41,650 nucleotides of DNA, from IMG/VR virus record IMGVR_UViG_3300023171_000023, positions 1 through 41,650 of that record; one strand, given 5' to 3'. The stretch is from a virus. Of the stretch, positions 7,205 through 15,450 are shown piece by piece (within the stretch, counting starts at the first letter, position 1; every line of letters begins with the position of its first letter). Position numbers and translations under genes: made by a program. Under the pieces are notes generated by a model. The model was not told where the DNA came from. It searched no databases and was given only the letters and a program-made list of their open reading frames with translations.

Positions 7205-8510
7205 AGTTTGACAAGGTTATTGGTTCGCCGGTGTAGAGTTTATAATGATGCTTACCCCAATCTGTATCGTAACCCAAACGGAAAGCACCATCAGTAACAA
7301 TTAAAGTACCGCTAAATATTCCACCTAAATGTTTGCCATCAGTATATACTATTCTGTTGTATTGTTTGTGACTAAGTAGCTGCCCCGGCTTACTCCAATC
7401 AATTTCCTCTATAGCAGGCTCGATTATTTCTGCCCAGATGCCGTTAATAAATACAGGCACACACGAAAGCGCATCATAAAAATAAAGAAGCCTGTTAGCG
7501 TTAGCATCGTATTTATACCTATTAAATGCTTTAAGCGTAGCGTTATAGTCTGCGCCAGGAGAATGTATTATCATCCCCTCTTTAAACCCACGCTTCTTAG
7601 CCTCGTTTATCAAAGCGGTTTCGATTTGCTCTTTAAACGCAGACGTAAATTCTCCATTATGAGAATAATTTAACCACTCGACAGCTTTACACCATTCTTT
7701 ATCTCCTGAAGAAATGCCATAACCTTTACCGTCTTTAATATTAAACATCAATGCTCCTGATTTATAGATATACCAAACATTATCTTCCAAGACATTTTCC
7801 TTAAGCACCAAGCGTTTAAATTCTTCGGTGGATATTTCGGTGTAACCTGTAATTATAACGAATGTGGTATGCATGGAGTTGTTAAATTCAGGATAATGAA
7901 AATAATTAGCTAATAATTCATGAGCACCATAACCGATGCCGTTTTTAATATTTTCTTTAATCCATTTTAAAATAACATTAGCTTCATCAACATTCTTAGG
8001 TTTTATACACCACTTTTCAGGCAATTCAGTAAGCGGATGTGTAGGTTCGAATAGTAATGCTTCAGGTTGGTTTAAACCGTTAGATGTACTGGCATCACTA
8101 AAGTTTACCGTATCTCCGGCTTTTAATCCCGGTATATTTACTTTAACAACACCGTTATTACCCCAATCGACGGACGGCAGTGAATCAACATTTTCAGCTA
8201 ATATTTTAAAAGCCGATTGCAATGCCTGTATATCATTCGTGTTATCATAAACCCTCGAATCCAAATTAGCAATCTCATCTTTGAGTTTTGATTTTTTAGG
8301 AAGGAATTCGGAGGCGGGTGTAATGTTTGAACCAAAAGGAATAAAGTCCTTATTTGAAGAAACCATTCCTGCTATATTAATATAAATAGGGGTCTTATAA
8401 TCTATAAAAAAAGAATAATCAAATCCTGTAAGATTAAATATTCGTTTAGCCTCTTTTTTAGTTTTGATGTGTATAACATCATTCGGATTTAAATCTTTAA
8501 TGTTTCTCAT
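7203..8510 (-). CDS. Accessory protein with repeated small alpha/beta domains
   Basis: A 435-residue protein, last gene of minus-strand island 2. It appears to hold several related units. Residues 1-75 include NDVIHIKTKKEAKRIF. Residues about 165-240 include CIKPKNVDEANVILKWI and later TEISTEEFKRLVL. Residues 280-360 include FKEQIETALINEAKKRGF. The first unit resembles the neighbouring 85-residue protein (8515-8772). The middle has a helical NTNDIQALQSAFKILAENVD stretch typical of oligomerising virion proteins, and the C-terminus is beta-rich and Gly/Trp-rich. A virion decoration or host-adhesion role is possible, but its minus-strand position apart from the tail genes argues for caution. Confidence 0.65.
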   Translation of the reverse strand: MRNIKDLNPNDVIHIKTKKEAKRIFNLTGFDYSFFIDYKTPIYINIAGMVSSNKDFIPFGSNITPASEFLPKKSKLKDEIANLDSRVYDNTNDIQALQSAFKILAENVDSLPSVDWGNNGVVKVNIPGLKAGDTVNFSDASTSNGLNQPEALLFEPTHPLTELPEKWCIKPKNVDEANVILKWIKENIKNGIGYGAHELLANYFHYPEFNNSMHTTFVIITGYTEISTEEFKRLVLKENVLEDNVWYIYKSGALMFNIKDGKGYGISSGDKEWCKAVEWLNYSHNGEFTSAFKEQIETALINEAKKRGFKEGMIIHSPGADYNATLKAFNRYKYDANANRLLYFYDALSCVPVFINGIWAEIIEPAIEEIDWSKPGQLLSHKQYNRIVYTDGKHLGGIFSGTLIVTDGAFRLGYDTDWGKHHYKLYTGEPITLSN

Positions 8511-8514
8511 AATT

Positions 8515-8772
8515 TTAATTTATTAGGTATTCGGATAGGTTTTCGATAAACGGCATAGTTTTGATTCCTGATAGTCTTTGGTGTTCAGCTAAACCAACGC
8601 TACCTGATGAAAAATCGCTTTTTTCATCAGCTTTTAAAACTATAGCAGTTTCGTTATCGATCATAGCTGTGTGCCAATTTACGTAAAGCACTGTGTCTGT
8701 TAAAAACTCCTGTACTTTTTTGTATTCCGCTTCGGTTTTTACTATAACGGAAATTCCTTTAGATTTTCTCAT
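8515..8772 (-). CDS. Small alpha/beta protein related to the next gene's N-terminus
   Basis: 85 residues. The start (ISVIVKTEAEYKKVQEFL) resembles the start of the 435-residue protein (VIHIKTKKEAKRIFNL), including the strand-KT-helix pattern. This suggests a duplicated domain. It lies four bases from the next gene, so the two are probably cotranscribed. Function unknown. Confidence 0.65.
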   Translation of the reverse strand: MRKSKGISVIVKTEAEYKKVQEFLTDTVLYVNWHTAMIDNETAIVLKADEKSDFSSGSVGLAEHQRLSGIKTMPFIENLSEYLIN

Positions 8773-8784
8773 AATATTTGGTTT

Positions 8785-8961
8785 TTATTTTATTTTAACG
8801 ACATAGCTATTAAAGCCGCTTGCTATATATGTGTCGTGAGTTATACTTAAACGGGTTAACTCATAATTTTCTCCGCCTCCATCATCATCTACCATAATTA
8901 CCCCGCTTCCGTCTCTTAATATCTGACTTATAAATATAAGTTCGTTTGATTTTTTAGTCAT
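8785..8961 (-). CDS. Hypothetical small protein
   Basis: 58 residues from the ATG at 8961, which lies two bases after the stop of the upstream gene. A longer form starting at 8997 would overlap that gene by 34 bases and is less likely. The sequence is beta-rich (IFISQILRDGSGVIMVDDD). No family recognised. Confidence 0.55.
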   Translation of the reverse strand: MTKKSNELIFISQILRDGSGVIMVDDDGGGENYELTRLSITHDTYIASGFNSYVVKIK

Positions 8962-8963
8962 AT

Positions 8964-9353
8964 TTATTTTGTTGGTGTTTGTGGAAGGGGTTGCCAATGG
9001 GTTACATTCATATCGCTTATAGGATCTATGCCTGCACCGTAAACCTGAAATAAATTACGTTGTTTTTTATAGTAACAAACATATATGTCGTTAGTATCCT
9101 TCATTAAGCCTAAATATTGACCGCTTAGAGGTGGTAAGCTAATCATAACATCAACCCATACGGGCGCAGTTTCCCTCATGTGCCGCAGGTTCTCGTAATC
9201 CCATATCAGGCGTTGCATGCGTTCCTGAAACGCTTTCGGGGTGTAGTGTTCATAGATATTCACGTACTTAATTAATTCCGCAATTTCATCTATACTCAAC
9301 GGAACGACATTAGCGCGTTCCTTTTGGTGTTCGGGGCTGTTGTAGTGTATCAT
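8964..9353 (-). CDS. DUF551-like protein
   Basis: 129 residues. The first 60 are helical and charged. The C-terminal part (VWVDVMISLPPLSG ... THWQPLPQTP) matches the DUF551 pattern, in which a Trp-Val start and a THWxPLP end frame a small beta domain common in phage accessory proteins of unknown function. Its start overlaps the stop of the upstream gene in ATGA, so the two are translationally coupled. Confidence 0.65.
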   Translation of the reverse strand: MIHYNSPEHQKERANVVPLSIDEIAELIKYVNIYEHYTPKAFQERMQRLIWDYENLRHMRETAPVWVDVMISLPPLSGQYLGLMKDTNDIYVCYYKKQRNLFQVYGAGIDPISDMNVTHWQPLPQTPTK

Positions 9354-9616
9354 TGCTTAGAATAATAAACGTGTCCTACAAAAATTCCTGATTGATATGT
9401 AGCTAAATAACTTATTTTATTATCAGTATGTGTTATTTCGTGCCCAGTACCAAAAGTATAGATATTGAATTTATCCGTAACCGAATTTGAGTTGTGTTCA
9501 TACCACAAGCAAGGAACGCCGTCCTGCATTTGAATAGTTAAAAACTTAGAATTTACAGGCAATTCAACGACCTGTAAATCTGTTACATCTAATTTCTGCT
9601 TAAATATTGTTTTCAT
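9350..9616 (-). CDS. DUF7352-like small protein
   Basis: 88 residues from ATG 9616 (MKTIFKQKLDV). An upstream ATG at 9649 is less likely because it would extend into the preceding 48-residue frame. The order of elements (VVELPVNSKFLTIQMQDG, LWYE, then TFGTGHEI and GIFVGHVYY) matches the small phage family in which a beta-rich domain carries a GTGH motif. I recall this as DUF7352. Function unknown. Confidence 0.6.
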   Translation of the reverse strand: MKTIFKQKLDVTDLQVVELPVNSKFLTIQMQDGVPCLWYEHNSNSVTDKFNIYTFGTGHEITHTDNKISYLATYQSGIFVGHVYYSKQ

Positions 9617-9746
9617 AATTTCTATTTTTAAATAATTTTTCAGTAGCACATATCATTAAAAATCCAGTAATAGCCAGCGCGGCACAAGTCCACCAAGCCA
9701 CCGTTAAATACCGGTGTAATAACGATTCGAAGGCGGCGGAAAACAT
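9600..9746 (-). CDS. Small membrane protein
   Basis: 48 residues with one transmembrane helix (YLTVAWWTCAALAITGFLMI, about residues 13-32) and a basic, polar C-terminus. It overlaps the start of the following gene by 17 bases in another frame. Topology looks like N-out/C-in. Function unknown. Confidence 0.5.
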   Translation of the reverse strand: MFSAAFESLLHRYLTVAWWTCAALAITGFLMICATEKLFKNRNYENNI

Positions 9747-9790
9747 TAACAGCTGTCAGTTAATTAGGAATAGCGATGGCAGGCAGCGTT

Positions 9791-10192
9791 TCATATCTCA
9801 TATAATTTAAATTCCTCCTCATTCCATCGCCTGCTGTATGCCTTACCATTTTCAAACCGCCAAAACCGAGATTCGCGTATTTTAGGTTCGGGTATCATAA
9901 GTGTGTAGCATTCGCCTTCCGGTAATTTTGTTATTTGGTGTATAGCGTTAGCTGAAACATAGTGACAAGTGCCAGAGGCGTGAGTTTGAGTGTAAAATTC
10001 TCCTTTAGTATTATAAACCTTTTCTTCGTAGCAGCCTTTCAGGATATAGGTTGTAAATCCAAACGGATGATCGTGCGGGTCGCCTGTGTCAGGTTCCTTG
10101 AAATGATTAAACGATGCAGCGAAGGGTAATCCCTGTACGTGGAATTTCTCGAATGCAGGGGATAGGGATTCATGGTGGGTAGTTAGGTTCAT
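9791..10192 (-). CDS. Cupin-fold protein
   Basis: 133 residues. A cupin motif 1 is visible: PHDHPFGFTTYILKGCYEE (residues 39-57), with His40, His42 and Glu56/57 as likely metal ligands and the Gly-Cys-Tyr turn typical of this phage group. A second motif lies near CHYVSANAIHQI. Cupins of this size in phages are of unknown substrate; isomerase, dioxygenase or sugar-binding roles are possible. It is in the middle of minus-strand island 2, 9 bases from the HNH gene. Confidence 0.75.
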   Translation of the reverse strand: MNLTTHHESLSPAFEKFHVQGLPFAASFNHFKEPDTGDPHDHPFGFTTYILKGCYEEKVYNTKGEFYTQTHASGTCHYVSANAIHQITKLPEGECYTLMIPEPKIRESRFWRFENGKAYSRRWNEEEFKLYEI

Positions 10193-10201
10193 GATTATTT
10201 T

Positions 10202-10612
10202 TTATTTTTTTAAATCTCTTAATTCTTTATTGGTAATTATTGAATGTTCAGAGTGAGTTAATAACTGGAGGTTTTCAATCCTATTATCTGTTTTTATATT
10301 ATTTATATGATGAACGTCTTCGTTGATATTTAACTTTCTACCCAAATGCTGTTCCATTATAAACCTGTGTTGGTAATATTTTGTAGGTTCTATATTTACG
10401 CCGTCATATACCCTACCTTCTATATGCCCTCCTGTTCCAATGTACCAGGATTCTCTTTTTACTCCCCGAGGAAACTTTAAATTAGGATTTGGTTTTCTAT
10501 TTTTGTTTTTGTTTATATCCTTCAAAAGCAAAGAACAATCAGTACCACATGTTACGGAGCTTCCTTTAGCTTTAAATTCAGTATTACATATTTTGCATTG
10601 CTTATTATTCAT
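10202..10612 (-). CDS. HNH endonuclease, probably free-standing homing type
   Basis: 136 residues. The N-terminal zinc knuckle has Cys6, Cys9, Cys22 and Cys26. The C-terminal HNH core has [13 protein letters not shown], then [19 protein letters not shown] (His101-His102, Asn110, Asn114) and TH.EH. This is the HNH_3 type found in phage homing endonucleases, which cut DNA at a specific site and spread themselves. No split gene or intron was found around it. It is the first gene of minus-strand island 2, behind a promoter at 10725-10758 and a structured leader. Confidence 0.85.
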   Translation of the reverse strand: MNNKQCKICNTEFKAKGSSVTCGTDCSLLLKDINKNKNRKPNPNLKFPRGVKRESWYIGTGGHIEGRVYDGVNIEPTKYYQHRFIMEQHLGRKLNINEDVHHINNIKTDNRIENLQLLTHSEHSIITNKELRDLKK

Positions 10613-10645
10613 TACTACATATTTAAATACATAAACCCGTATAAT

Positions 10646-10720
10646 CGGTAGCGTCTCACTTCTACTTCATATACGGGCTCGTATAATTTTTTGTTGTTAC
10701 GTATAGTGAGACGGTAACCG
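10646..10720. repeat. Long imperfect inverted repeat, structured leader
   Basis: The arms CGTCTCAC (10652-10659) and GTGAGACG (10706-10713) extend outward with interruptions to 10646 and 10720. Inside is a second hairpin, TATACG-GGCT-CGTATA (10670-10685). CGTATA recurs at 10638 and 10700. The element lies between the minus promoter at 10725 and the HNH gene, so it would be in that gene's 5' leader. Confidence 0.6.
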
Positions 10721-10724
10721 ACCA

Positions 10725-10758
10725 CAAACATACAATTTATATTTCATTATTTCACAAA
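10725..10758 (-). promoter_or_regulatory. Promoter of minus-strand island 2
   Basis: Read on the minus strand, TTTGTGAAA (10750-10758) lies upstream of TATGTTTG (10725-10732), matching the -33/-7 layout of Bacteroidota promoters with a 22-base spacer. The leader to the HNH ATG is about 105 bases. Confidence 0.55.
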
Positions 10759-10887
10759 AAAAAATACAGACATTTAAAAAATATCTGTATTTCTAAAAAC
10801 CATCTCCCTAAAAATTTAATTATGAATACAATTAAAGCCTAACCCATCAGACTGAAATTACAGCTACAAACATACAAATAAATTTAT

Positions 10888-10895
10888 TACTTTTA
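10888..10895 (+). promoter_or_regulatory. Promoter of the tail-tip gene (TACTTTTA)
   Basis: TACTTTTAC ends five bases before ATG 10901. If transcription starts about 7 bases after the element, as in other Bacteroidota promoters, the mRNA would be nearly leaderless. Confidence 0.4.
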
Positions 10896-10900
10896 CAACC

Positions 10901-13555
10901 ATGATACAGTTTTATTTAGATTTCATCACATCGGGTCACGGCATCAAGGAAATTGAAGAACCACAAGGGACTGACGGCGTGGCGTTCTCTATAAAACAGG
11001 ATGACGGCAGGAAAGGTAGGGATACCATCAGCACCGAGGGCAGTAAATACCGGATAACCGATAAAATGAATGGCTATTTGGATTTAATCCTTCTGAATAT
11101 AAAACTTAAAGGACATCAGGCTAAAATACGTGTCAGCATCGATTATGGCGATGGTATACAGATTTTAGGCTTAATGAATATTCAGGACGTTGATACTGAC
11201 GGTAAAACGTTTATTGAGTTTTCAATAATACAGGATTCCTCGGAATCTAAAATTAAAGAAACGATTGAAGTGCCGGTGGATTTATTTTCTGCGACGGATT
11301 TAAAGGGTAATCCGATAATTCCATGCAGTAAATATAAATTATTCATGCCGGCGAAACCATACGTTAGGGTATCCGAGTGGAATAATCAACCGAAACTAAT
11401 ACAGGCACAAGGCTCTGCGAGTTTCCCATCATTTTTCAATCCCATAAGTAATTTAGTTCAATATTCAGTACGGGAATCGCTTACATGGTTACAAGAATAT
11501 TCATATAGCGTTACAGGTAACTCAAATACCTACAGCACGCCACCACAAAACTTTAAAGTAATACGTGCTGCCAGTAATCTTAAAGGCGGTAAAGCTATCC
11601 TGAAATTAAAACTAAAAACAGTCCGAAACCCGAACGGTGTAGGCGGTACTTTAGGGGTGCGCGGCAGGTTTGGAAAAGGCAGGGACGGCGACAGCGTACA
11701 GGATTTCGCTAATAACTTAGCATACAGTAACCCTAACGTGCGCGAGTTCTACACCACCCCTGTTTTAACGGCTTCTAATCCATCGTATGAAGTGGATGCA
11801 ACGTTAACTATAGATTTACCGGATTTAGACCGTGGCGAAGTTTTATATTTCACGTTTATACATTTAGGTGCGGATAATAACTCGATAATCGCCTCTGACA
11901 ATACTTTCGGAGAATGCGACCTGCAAATTATATATACAGAAAACGCCTATAATATCGTAACCGATGCCGTGCGTTATATTGATGCGATTAAATACGTGGC
12001 ATTATCTACTGCCGGGATGCAGGTAAATGCGCCTCGCTTTGAATATGGCGGCGAATTTTACGACCAGTTTATCACGAATGCGCAATTAATGCGGGGATTA
12101 AACCGACCGTTTTATTTGTCGTTTAAAGATATTTTAGATAAACAATTACGCCCTGAATTAAATGGGGATTTTCAGGTTATAGAAAGCGGTCAGATATTTA
12201 TCGGGTTACGTCCTGATTTTTACCGCGAGGTTAATATCGGTACGTTTTTAGTCAGGCAGTACGACACGTTCAGGAATTTAATTATAAATGATAGGTACGC
12301 CTGTAACAAATTAAATATAGCGTTCACTAATTATGCCTCACAGAAGGAATCAGTTGCCGGTAATACGCTGGATATTGTTCACGGCGAATCTGAAAATTAT
12401 ATCCCTAACGACATCGTATCGAATACCAGAGAAATAACAATAGGAATAATTAGAGATCCGTTTCTGATACAGGATATGCTCGATAAAATTGCTGATTCCC
12501 TTAAAAATACAGATACCGCGACGCAGGATGATGATAAATTAGTTATGGTAGATGCGGTTAATTTTACACCCGCCCCGATTACAGAAACATCACAGTTAGA
12601 ACATGACGCGGTATATTTCGTGAGGCTGATTTTAAGGAATGATTTATCATTTAGCTGGGTAAGGCTCGGTTTAGCGGTTGGAAGTGATTTTACGATACTT
12701 TCAGGGTTAAATGCAGGAGTATTTACCGTAGAGAGTTTCACGGATCAAACACTAACACTGTACAGGCAGGACAGCAATCAGGTTATTTTAGACGGTCTGG
12801 ATATATCGACTAAATACCGATACATAACCACAGGTGTAAACCTTAAGATGCGCACTAATGAGGGTTTTACTATTATCAGGAATTTAGCAGAGCCGAATAA
12901 TTATGGAAATTTAAGATTTACGGTTGCCCGTATATTAAGAGATTATTATAATTCAGAAGCCGCCACGATGCTGCTGAATAATCCACTACCCGTTAAAAAC
13001 ACCAAATATTTGTACAACCGTGATGCGGTTACACAATACAATAATGGCACGGTAATAACCGAGGGAGAATCATGGACACCTACAGGATTAATAGTAACGC
13101 AGTTTAAATTTAGCTGTGAGCTACAATTGAATATTAAAGAATATTTCACGCTACAGAACGCAGTTAAAACACAACGAGGGTATATCGAAACATACGACCA
13201 GGACGGTTTAATAATTCAGGGTTACCCAACCTCTTTAGAATGGACAGGGTTAATTTTTGGTACAGAAACACCTGAAGAATTTGGAGGTGTAATGAAAGGT
13301 GAGTTTGAGGAGCGATATAACCAGTTTCAGGTACAGATAACAGCGGAGGGTGTTAATAAGGTAATAAACGGCGTATCGTACCCGAATGGTTTTACGTACC
13401 GCGTTGACGGCTTAGGATACGTGAAATTAATGGATCATAACGGTAAAAAAATATTGCCACCTGTACTATACAACCGTATTAGGGTTAATGATAGTCAGGC
13501 GGCAGTAAGCGCGCAGGAAATTAGCGGGTGGTTGAATATGTTTTCGGTGCGTTAA
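10901..13555 (+). CDS. Tail tip / distal tail protein
   Basis: 884 residues, directly following the tape measure gene in the structural order (island 2 aside), where distal-tail and tail-associated proteins lie in siphoviruses. It is beta-rich throughout. Residues 1-150 form a compact N-terminal domain (FYLDFITSGHGIKEIEEP). The middle has several beta-sandwich-like units. A section near 390-480 (GEFYDQFITNAQLMRGLNRP, FIGLRPDFYREV) resembles the baseplate-hub part of tail-associated proteins in Bacteroidota phages. There is no peptidase motif and no signal peptide. The exact subunit identity is inferred. Confidence 0.7.
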   Translation: MIQFYLDFITSGHGIKEIEEPQGTDGVAFSIKQDDGRKGRDTISTEGSKYRITDKMNGYLDLILLNIKLKGHQAKIRVSIDYGDGIQILGLMNIQDVDTDGKTFIEFSIIQDSSESKIKETIEVPVDLFSATDLKGNPIIPCSKYKLFMPAKPYVRVSEWNNQPKLIQAQGSASFPSFFNPISNLVQYSVRESLTWLQEYSYSVTGNSNTYSTPPQNFKVIRAASNLKGGKAILKLKLKTVRNPNGVGGTLGVRGRFGKGRDGDSVQDFANNLAYSNPNVREFYTTPVLTASNPSYEVDATLTIDLPDLDRGEVLYFTFIHLGADNNSIIASDNTFGECDLQIIYTENAYNIVTDAVRYIDAIKYVALSTAGMQVNAPRFEYGGEFYDQFITNAQLMRGLNRPFYLSFKDILDKQLRPELNGDFQVIESGQIFIGLRPDFYREVNIGTFLVRQYDTFRNLIINDRYACNKLNIAFTNYASQKESVAGNTLDIVHGESENYIPNDIVSNTREITIGIIRDPFLIQDMLDKIADSLKNTDTATQDDDKLVMVDAVNFTPAPITETSQLEHDAVYFVRLILRNDLSFSWVRLGLAVGSDFTILSGLNAGVFTVESFTDQTLTLYRQDSNQVILDGLDISTKYRYITTGVNLKMRTNEGFTIIRNLAEPNNYGNLRFTVARILRDYYNSEAATMLLNNPLPVKNTKYLYNRDAVTQYNNGTVITEGESWTPTGLIVTQFKFSCELQLNIKEYFTLQNAVKTQRGYIETYDQDGLIIQGYPTSLEWTGLIFGTETPEEFGGVMKGEFEERYNQFQVQITAEGVNKVINGVSYPNGFTYRVDGLGYVKLMDHNGKKILPPVLYNRIRVNDSQAAVSAQEISGWLNMFSVR

Positions 13556-13556
13556 T

Positions 13557-13952
13557 TTAATTACACTCCGTTAATAATGTCTCTCGTGAAAATTGTTTTT
13601 GCATATATTTTTCTAAATCCATTTCCGTTACAAACTTAAATTCATATTTTTCGTTTGATGTAAAAGGAAAATAAAAATCTCCATTAAAACCAAACCGGCC
13701 CACAGATGCGCTATATGTTAAAACGGGATATTCATAATATGGGTATTCGTCTTGTTTTCTGATACATTCAAAAACAGCAAAGGATTCAGTAAAACTATTA
13801 CCGCCTTTAATTTTTATAGTATACATTATAGATTCTTCTTTACGGAATTCATTGGGGGCTAAAAGATTTTTTATTATAATGTAATTGTAAATACCATCTG
13901 TTAATTCAAACTTTCTATCAAAAGGCAATCTTCGGAAGTCTCTATTTTTCAT
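13557..13952 (-). CDS. Hypothetical protein of minus-strand island 3
   Basis: 131 residues, beta-rich, aromatic and charged (DEYPYYEYPVLTYSASVG). No family recognised. It is convergent with the tail-tip gene, the stops being 1 base apart with no terminator seen. Its start overlaps the stop of the 55-residue gene upstream in ATGA. Confidence 0.6.
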   Translation of the reverse strand: MKNRDFRRLPFDRKFELTDGIYNYIIIKNLLAPNEFRKEESIMYTIKIKGGNSFTESFAVFECIRKQDEYPYYEYPVLTYSASVGRFGFNGDFYFPFTSNEKYEFKFVTEMDLEKYMQKQFSRETLLTECN

Positions 13953-14116
13953 TTCCTCTTTTTCTTTTTAGGTTGTAAATGTGTCTTTTTATTTCGGTTT
14001 TTTCGTGTGCTGTTGTTTTTGAAACCTTGAATTATTGCGTCGGCTGTTTTTGTTACAGAATCAAATAATTTCTGTTCACGTTCAGCTTTTCGAGGGTCGT
14101 ATTCGTAGTGATACAT
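13949..14116 (-). CDS. Basic microprotein
   Basis: 55 residues: helical N-terminal half (RKAEREQKLFDSVTKTADAI) and a very basic tail (NRNKKTHLQPKKKKRK). It is coupled to the next gene by ATGA. A nucleic-acid-binding role would fit the charge but is a guess. Confidence 0.5.
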   Translation of the reverse strand: MYHYEYDPRKAEREQKLFDSVTKTADAIIQGFKNNSTRKNRNKKTHLQPKKKKRK

Positions 14117-14123
14117 TTCGATG

Positions 14124-14501
14124 TTATTTTAGTTTTTTAAGTTCAATATCTACAGAATCCGTATATTTTTTAAGTAATGCTAAATTTAACTTAGCTTGCC
14201 TATCGTGTTTTTTATAAGTCCTGTTTAACTTAGTATTTTCTGCCAGAATATCATCCCTTTCATAATTTCCTGACCTTGCTTTAGCTTCAAGTACAGGCTG
14301 CTCAAATAAAACTATATCTTGGCATTTATCAAAATGGTACTGAACTACCGATTTTATGCTATCTGCTTCGTGCTTATATAAATCCAATTTAAAAGTATTC
14401 GCTACAGGCGGCTCATAAGCTAATTTTACAGATAGTTTTTCTATTTTAGAATCTTTGCACGAATACATCGCGGCTAAGGCAATTAATAATAGGTATTTCA
14501 T
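14124..14501 (-). CDS. Putative lipoprotein
   Basis: 125 residues. It begins with MKYLLLIALAAMYSC, a lipoprotein signal sequence with Cys15 as the lipid-attached residue; the lipobox (M-Y-S-C) is not ideal. The mature part is charged and helical (DDILAENTKLNRTYKKHDRQ), like a spanin or other periplasmic coiled-coil protein. It would be anchored in the inner or outer membrane of the host. A superinfection-exclusion or lysis role is possible. Confidence 0.6.
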   Translation of the reverse strand: MKYLLLIALAAMYSCKDSKIEKLSVKLAYEPPVANTFKLDLYKHEADSIKSVVQYHFDKCQDIVLFEQPVLEAKARSGNYERDDILAENTKLNRTYKKHDRQAKLNLALLKKYTDSVDIELKKLK

Positions 14502-14519
14502 AATTTTAATTTTTAATAA

Positions 14520-14696
14520 TTAACATTTACAATCTCCAAATTCTACATCATAGGAATTTAATCCAGTTTCGTGTATATCTCCTTTTGACGTAGCTTTTTC
14601 TATATTTTTATGCCACTTTTTATCTTTTTCAGGATTTGCGTTTGCTGCGTATACTGCTTTACAAGTTCCGCACGCTAAGGTTTCTGTTTTTCCCAT
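14520..14696 (-). CDS. Small Cys-rich protein
   Basis: 58 residues with CGTC at the start (Cys9, Cys12) and CKC at the end (Cys56, Cys58), a pattern that could bind one zinc ion. The middle is basic and helical (DKKWHKNIEKATSKGD). It lies in a chain of small frames that touch end to end, which supports it as a real gene. Confidence 0.5.
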   Translation of the reverse strand: MGKTETLACGTCKAVYAANANPEKDKKWHKNIEKATSKGDIHETGLNSYDVEFGDCKC

Positions 14697-14697
14697 T

Positions 14698-14817
14698 TTA
14701 TTCTAAATTTATTATTTTTTCGTAGTTAGGATTTTCCCCGTAATCTGTAAATAAATTACTTAAAGGTAGTGCGTAATTTGGGTCGGGGTGGGTTTGGGTT
14801 ATTTCAATAGTTATCAT
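14698..14817 (-). CDS. Microprotein, 39 residues
   Basis: The sequence (MITIEITQTHPDPNYALPL ...) is acidic and Pro/Asn-rich. It stops one base before the next gene's start and has the spacing expected in this minus-strand operon. Function unknown. Confidence 0.45.
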   Translation of the reverse strand: MITIEITQTHPDPNYALPLSNLFTDYGENPNYEKIINLE

Positions 14818-14819
14818 AG

Positions 14820-14987
14820 CTATATTTTTTTATTATGTTCGGCTATTTCATTATGGAGTTTTAAAGGCATGTTGCTCATTATAGAAACCCTTATTTGAGA
14901 ATTAGGATTATCTTTCATTAACTGTCTAATCTTATTAGGCGTTATGTTTTCAATTCTGCCTTGAATGTTTATCTGATACTTAGCCAT
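14820..14987 (-). CDS. Microprotein, 55 residues
   Basis: A basic protein with a beta strand (YQINIQGRIENI) and helices (NKIRQLMKDNP, LHNEIAEHNKK). It has good spacing with its neighbours in a compact operon. No family recognised. Confidence 0.5.
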   Translation of the reverse strand: MAKYQINIQGRIENITPNKIRQLMKDNPNSQIRVSIMSNMPLKLHNEIAEHNKKI

Positions 14988-14991
14988 AACT

Positions 14992-15309
14992 TTAAGATTT
15001 ATAATTTTTAATGAAATCCGCTACAGCAGCATAGGCGGCTTGTATTTTTGTTTCCGATTTTGAATCACATAATGCGGGCGAATTAAAACCATCATCAAGA
15101 TATATCTGCGCGCGATGCCTGCATATCTGAAACTTATAACCCAAAGATTCTATTTTCTCTATTACAGGCATTAACCAATCCCATGATTTATGATACTTTG
15201 CTTTGTAAAACTGAACGTTTCCGCTCTCGGTCATAAAGGCGCCGAAATGTTCTGAGAATTTAAAACCGATAAACTCCGCAATAATTTTATTATTTTCTAT
15301 TGTATTCAT
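14992..15309 (-). CDS. Phage ABA-sandwich-like protein
   Basis: 105 residues. The HKSWDWLMPVIEKIESLG motif, followed by beta strands and a final helix (IQAAYAAVADFIKNY), is found in many phage proteins of the Phage ABA sandwich type, whose role is unknown. Its start overlaps the stop of the upstream 46-residue gene. Confidence 0.6.
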   Translation of the reverse strand: MNTIENNKIIAEFIGFKFSEHFGAFMTESGNVQFYKAKYHKSWDWLMPVIEKIESLGYKFQICRHRAQIYLDDGFNSPALCDSKSETKIQAAYAAVADFIKNYKS

Positions 15310-15446
15310 TTCTTAAGTTTATTTAAATACCTGTTAAACAATACTGATATGTGCGCCGCCCTCGATACCGGTAAGCGGAATGTTTGTGGTTTGGTAGGCT
15401 CGCCGAAGCCTTCTTTACGTCCGGCGTTTTTTGGGTTTTTTTTCAT
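15306..15446 (-). CDS. Small basic, possibly DNA-binding protein
   Basis: 46 residues: basic Gly/Pro-rich start (GRKEGFGEPTKPQTFRLPV) and a basic helix (AHISVLFNRYLNKLKK). The strand-helix order and the TFRLPV stretch are reminiscent of small ribbon-helix-helix regulators, but the protein is short. It is coupled to the next gene by overlapping ATG/TGA and lies just after the methyltransferase gene. Confidence 0.5.
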   Translation of the reverse strand: MKKNPKNAGRKEGFGEPTKPQTFRLPVSRAAHISVLFNRYLNKLKK

Positions 15447-15450
15447 TTAT

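Noticed and set aside
8785-8997. 70-residue form of the small island-2 protein starting at 8997
   Set aside because: It overlaps the upstream gene by 34 bases and adds a low-complexity Thr/Asn start; ATG 8961 lies two bases after the upstream stop.
9747-9793. 12-codon frame MKRCLPSLFLIN before the small membrane protein
   Set aside because: Too short and without supporting signals; more likely a spacer.
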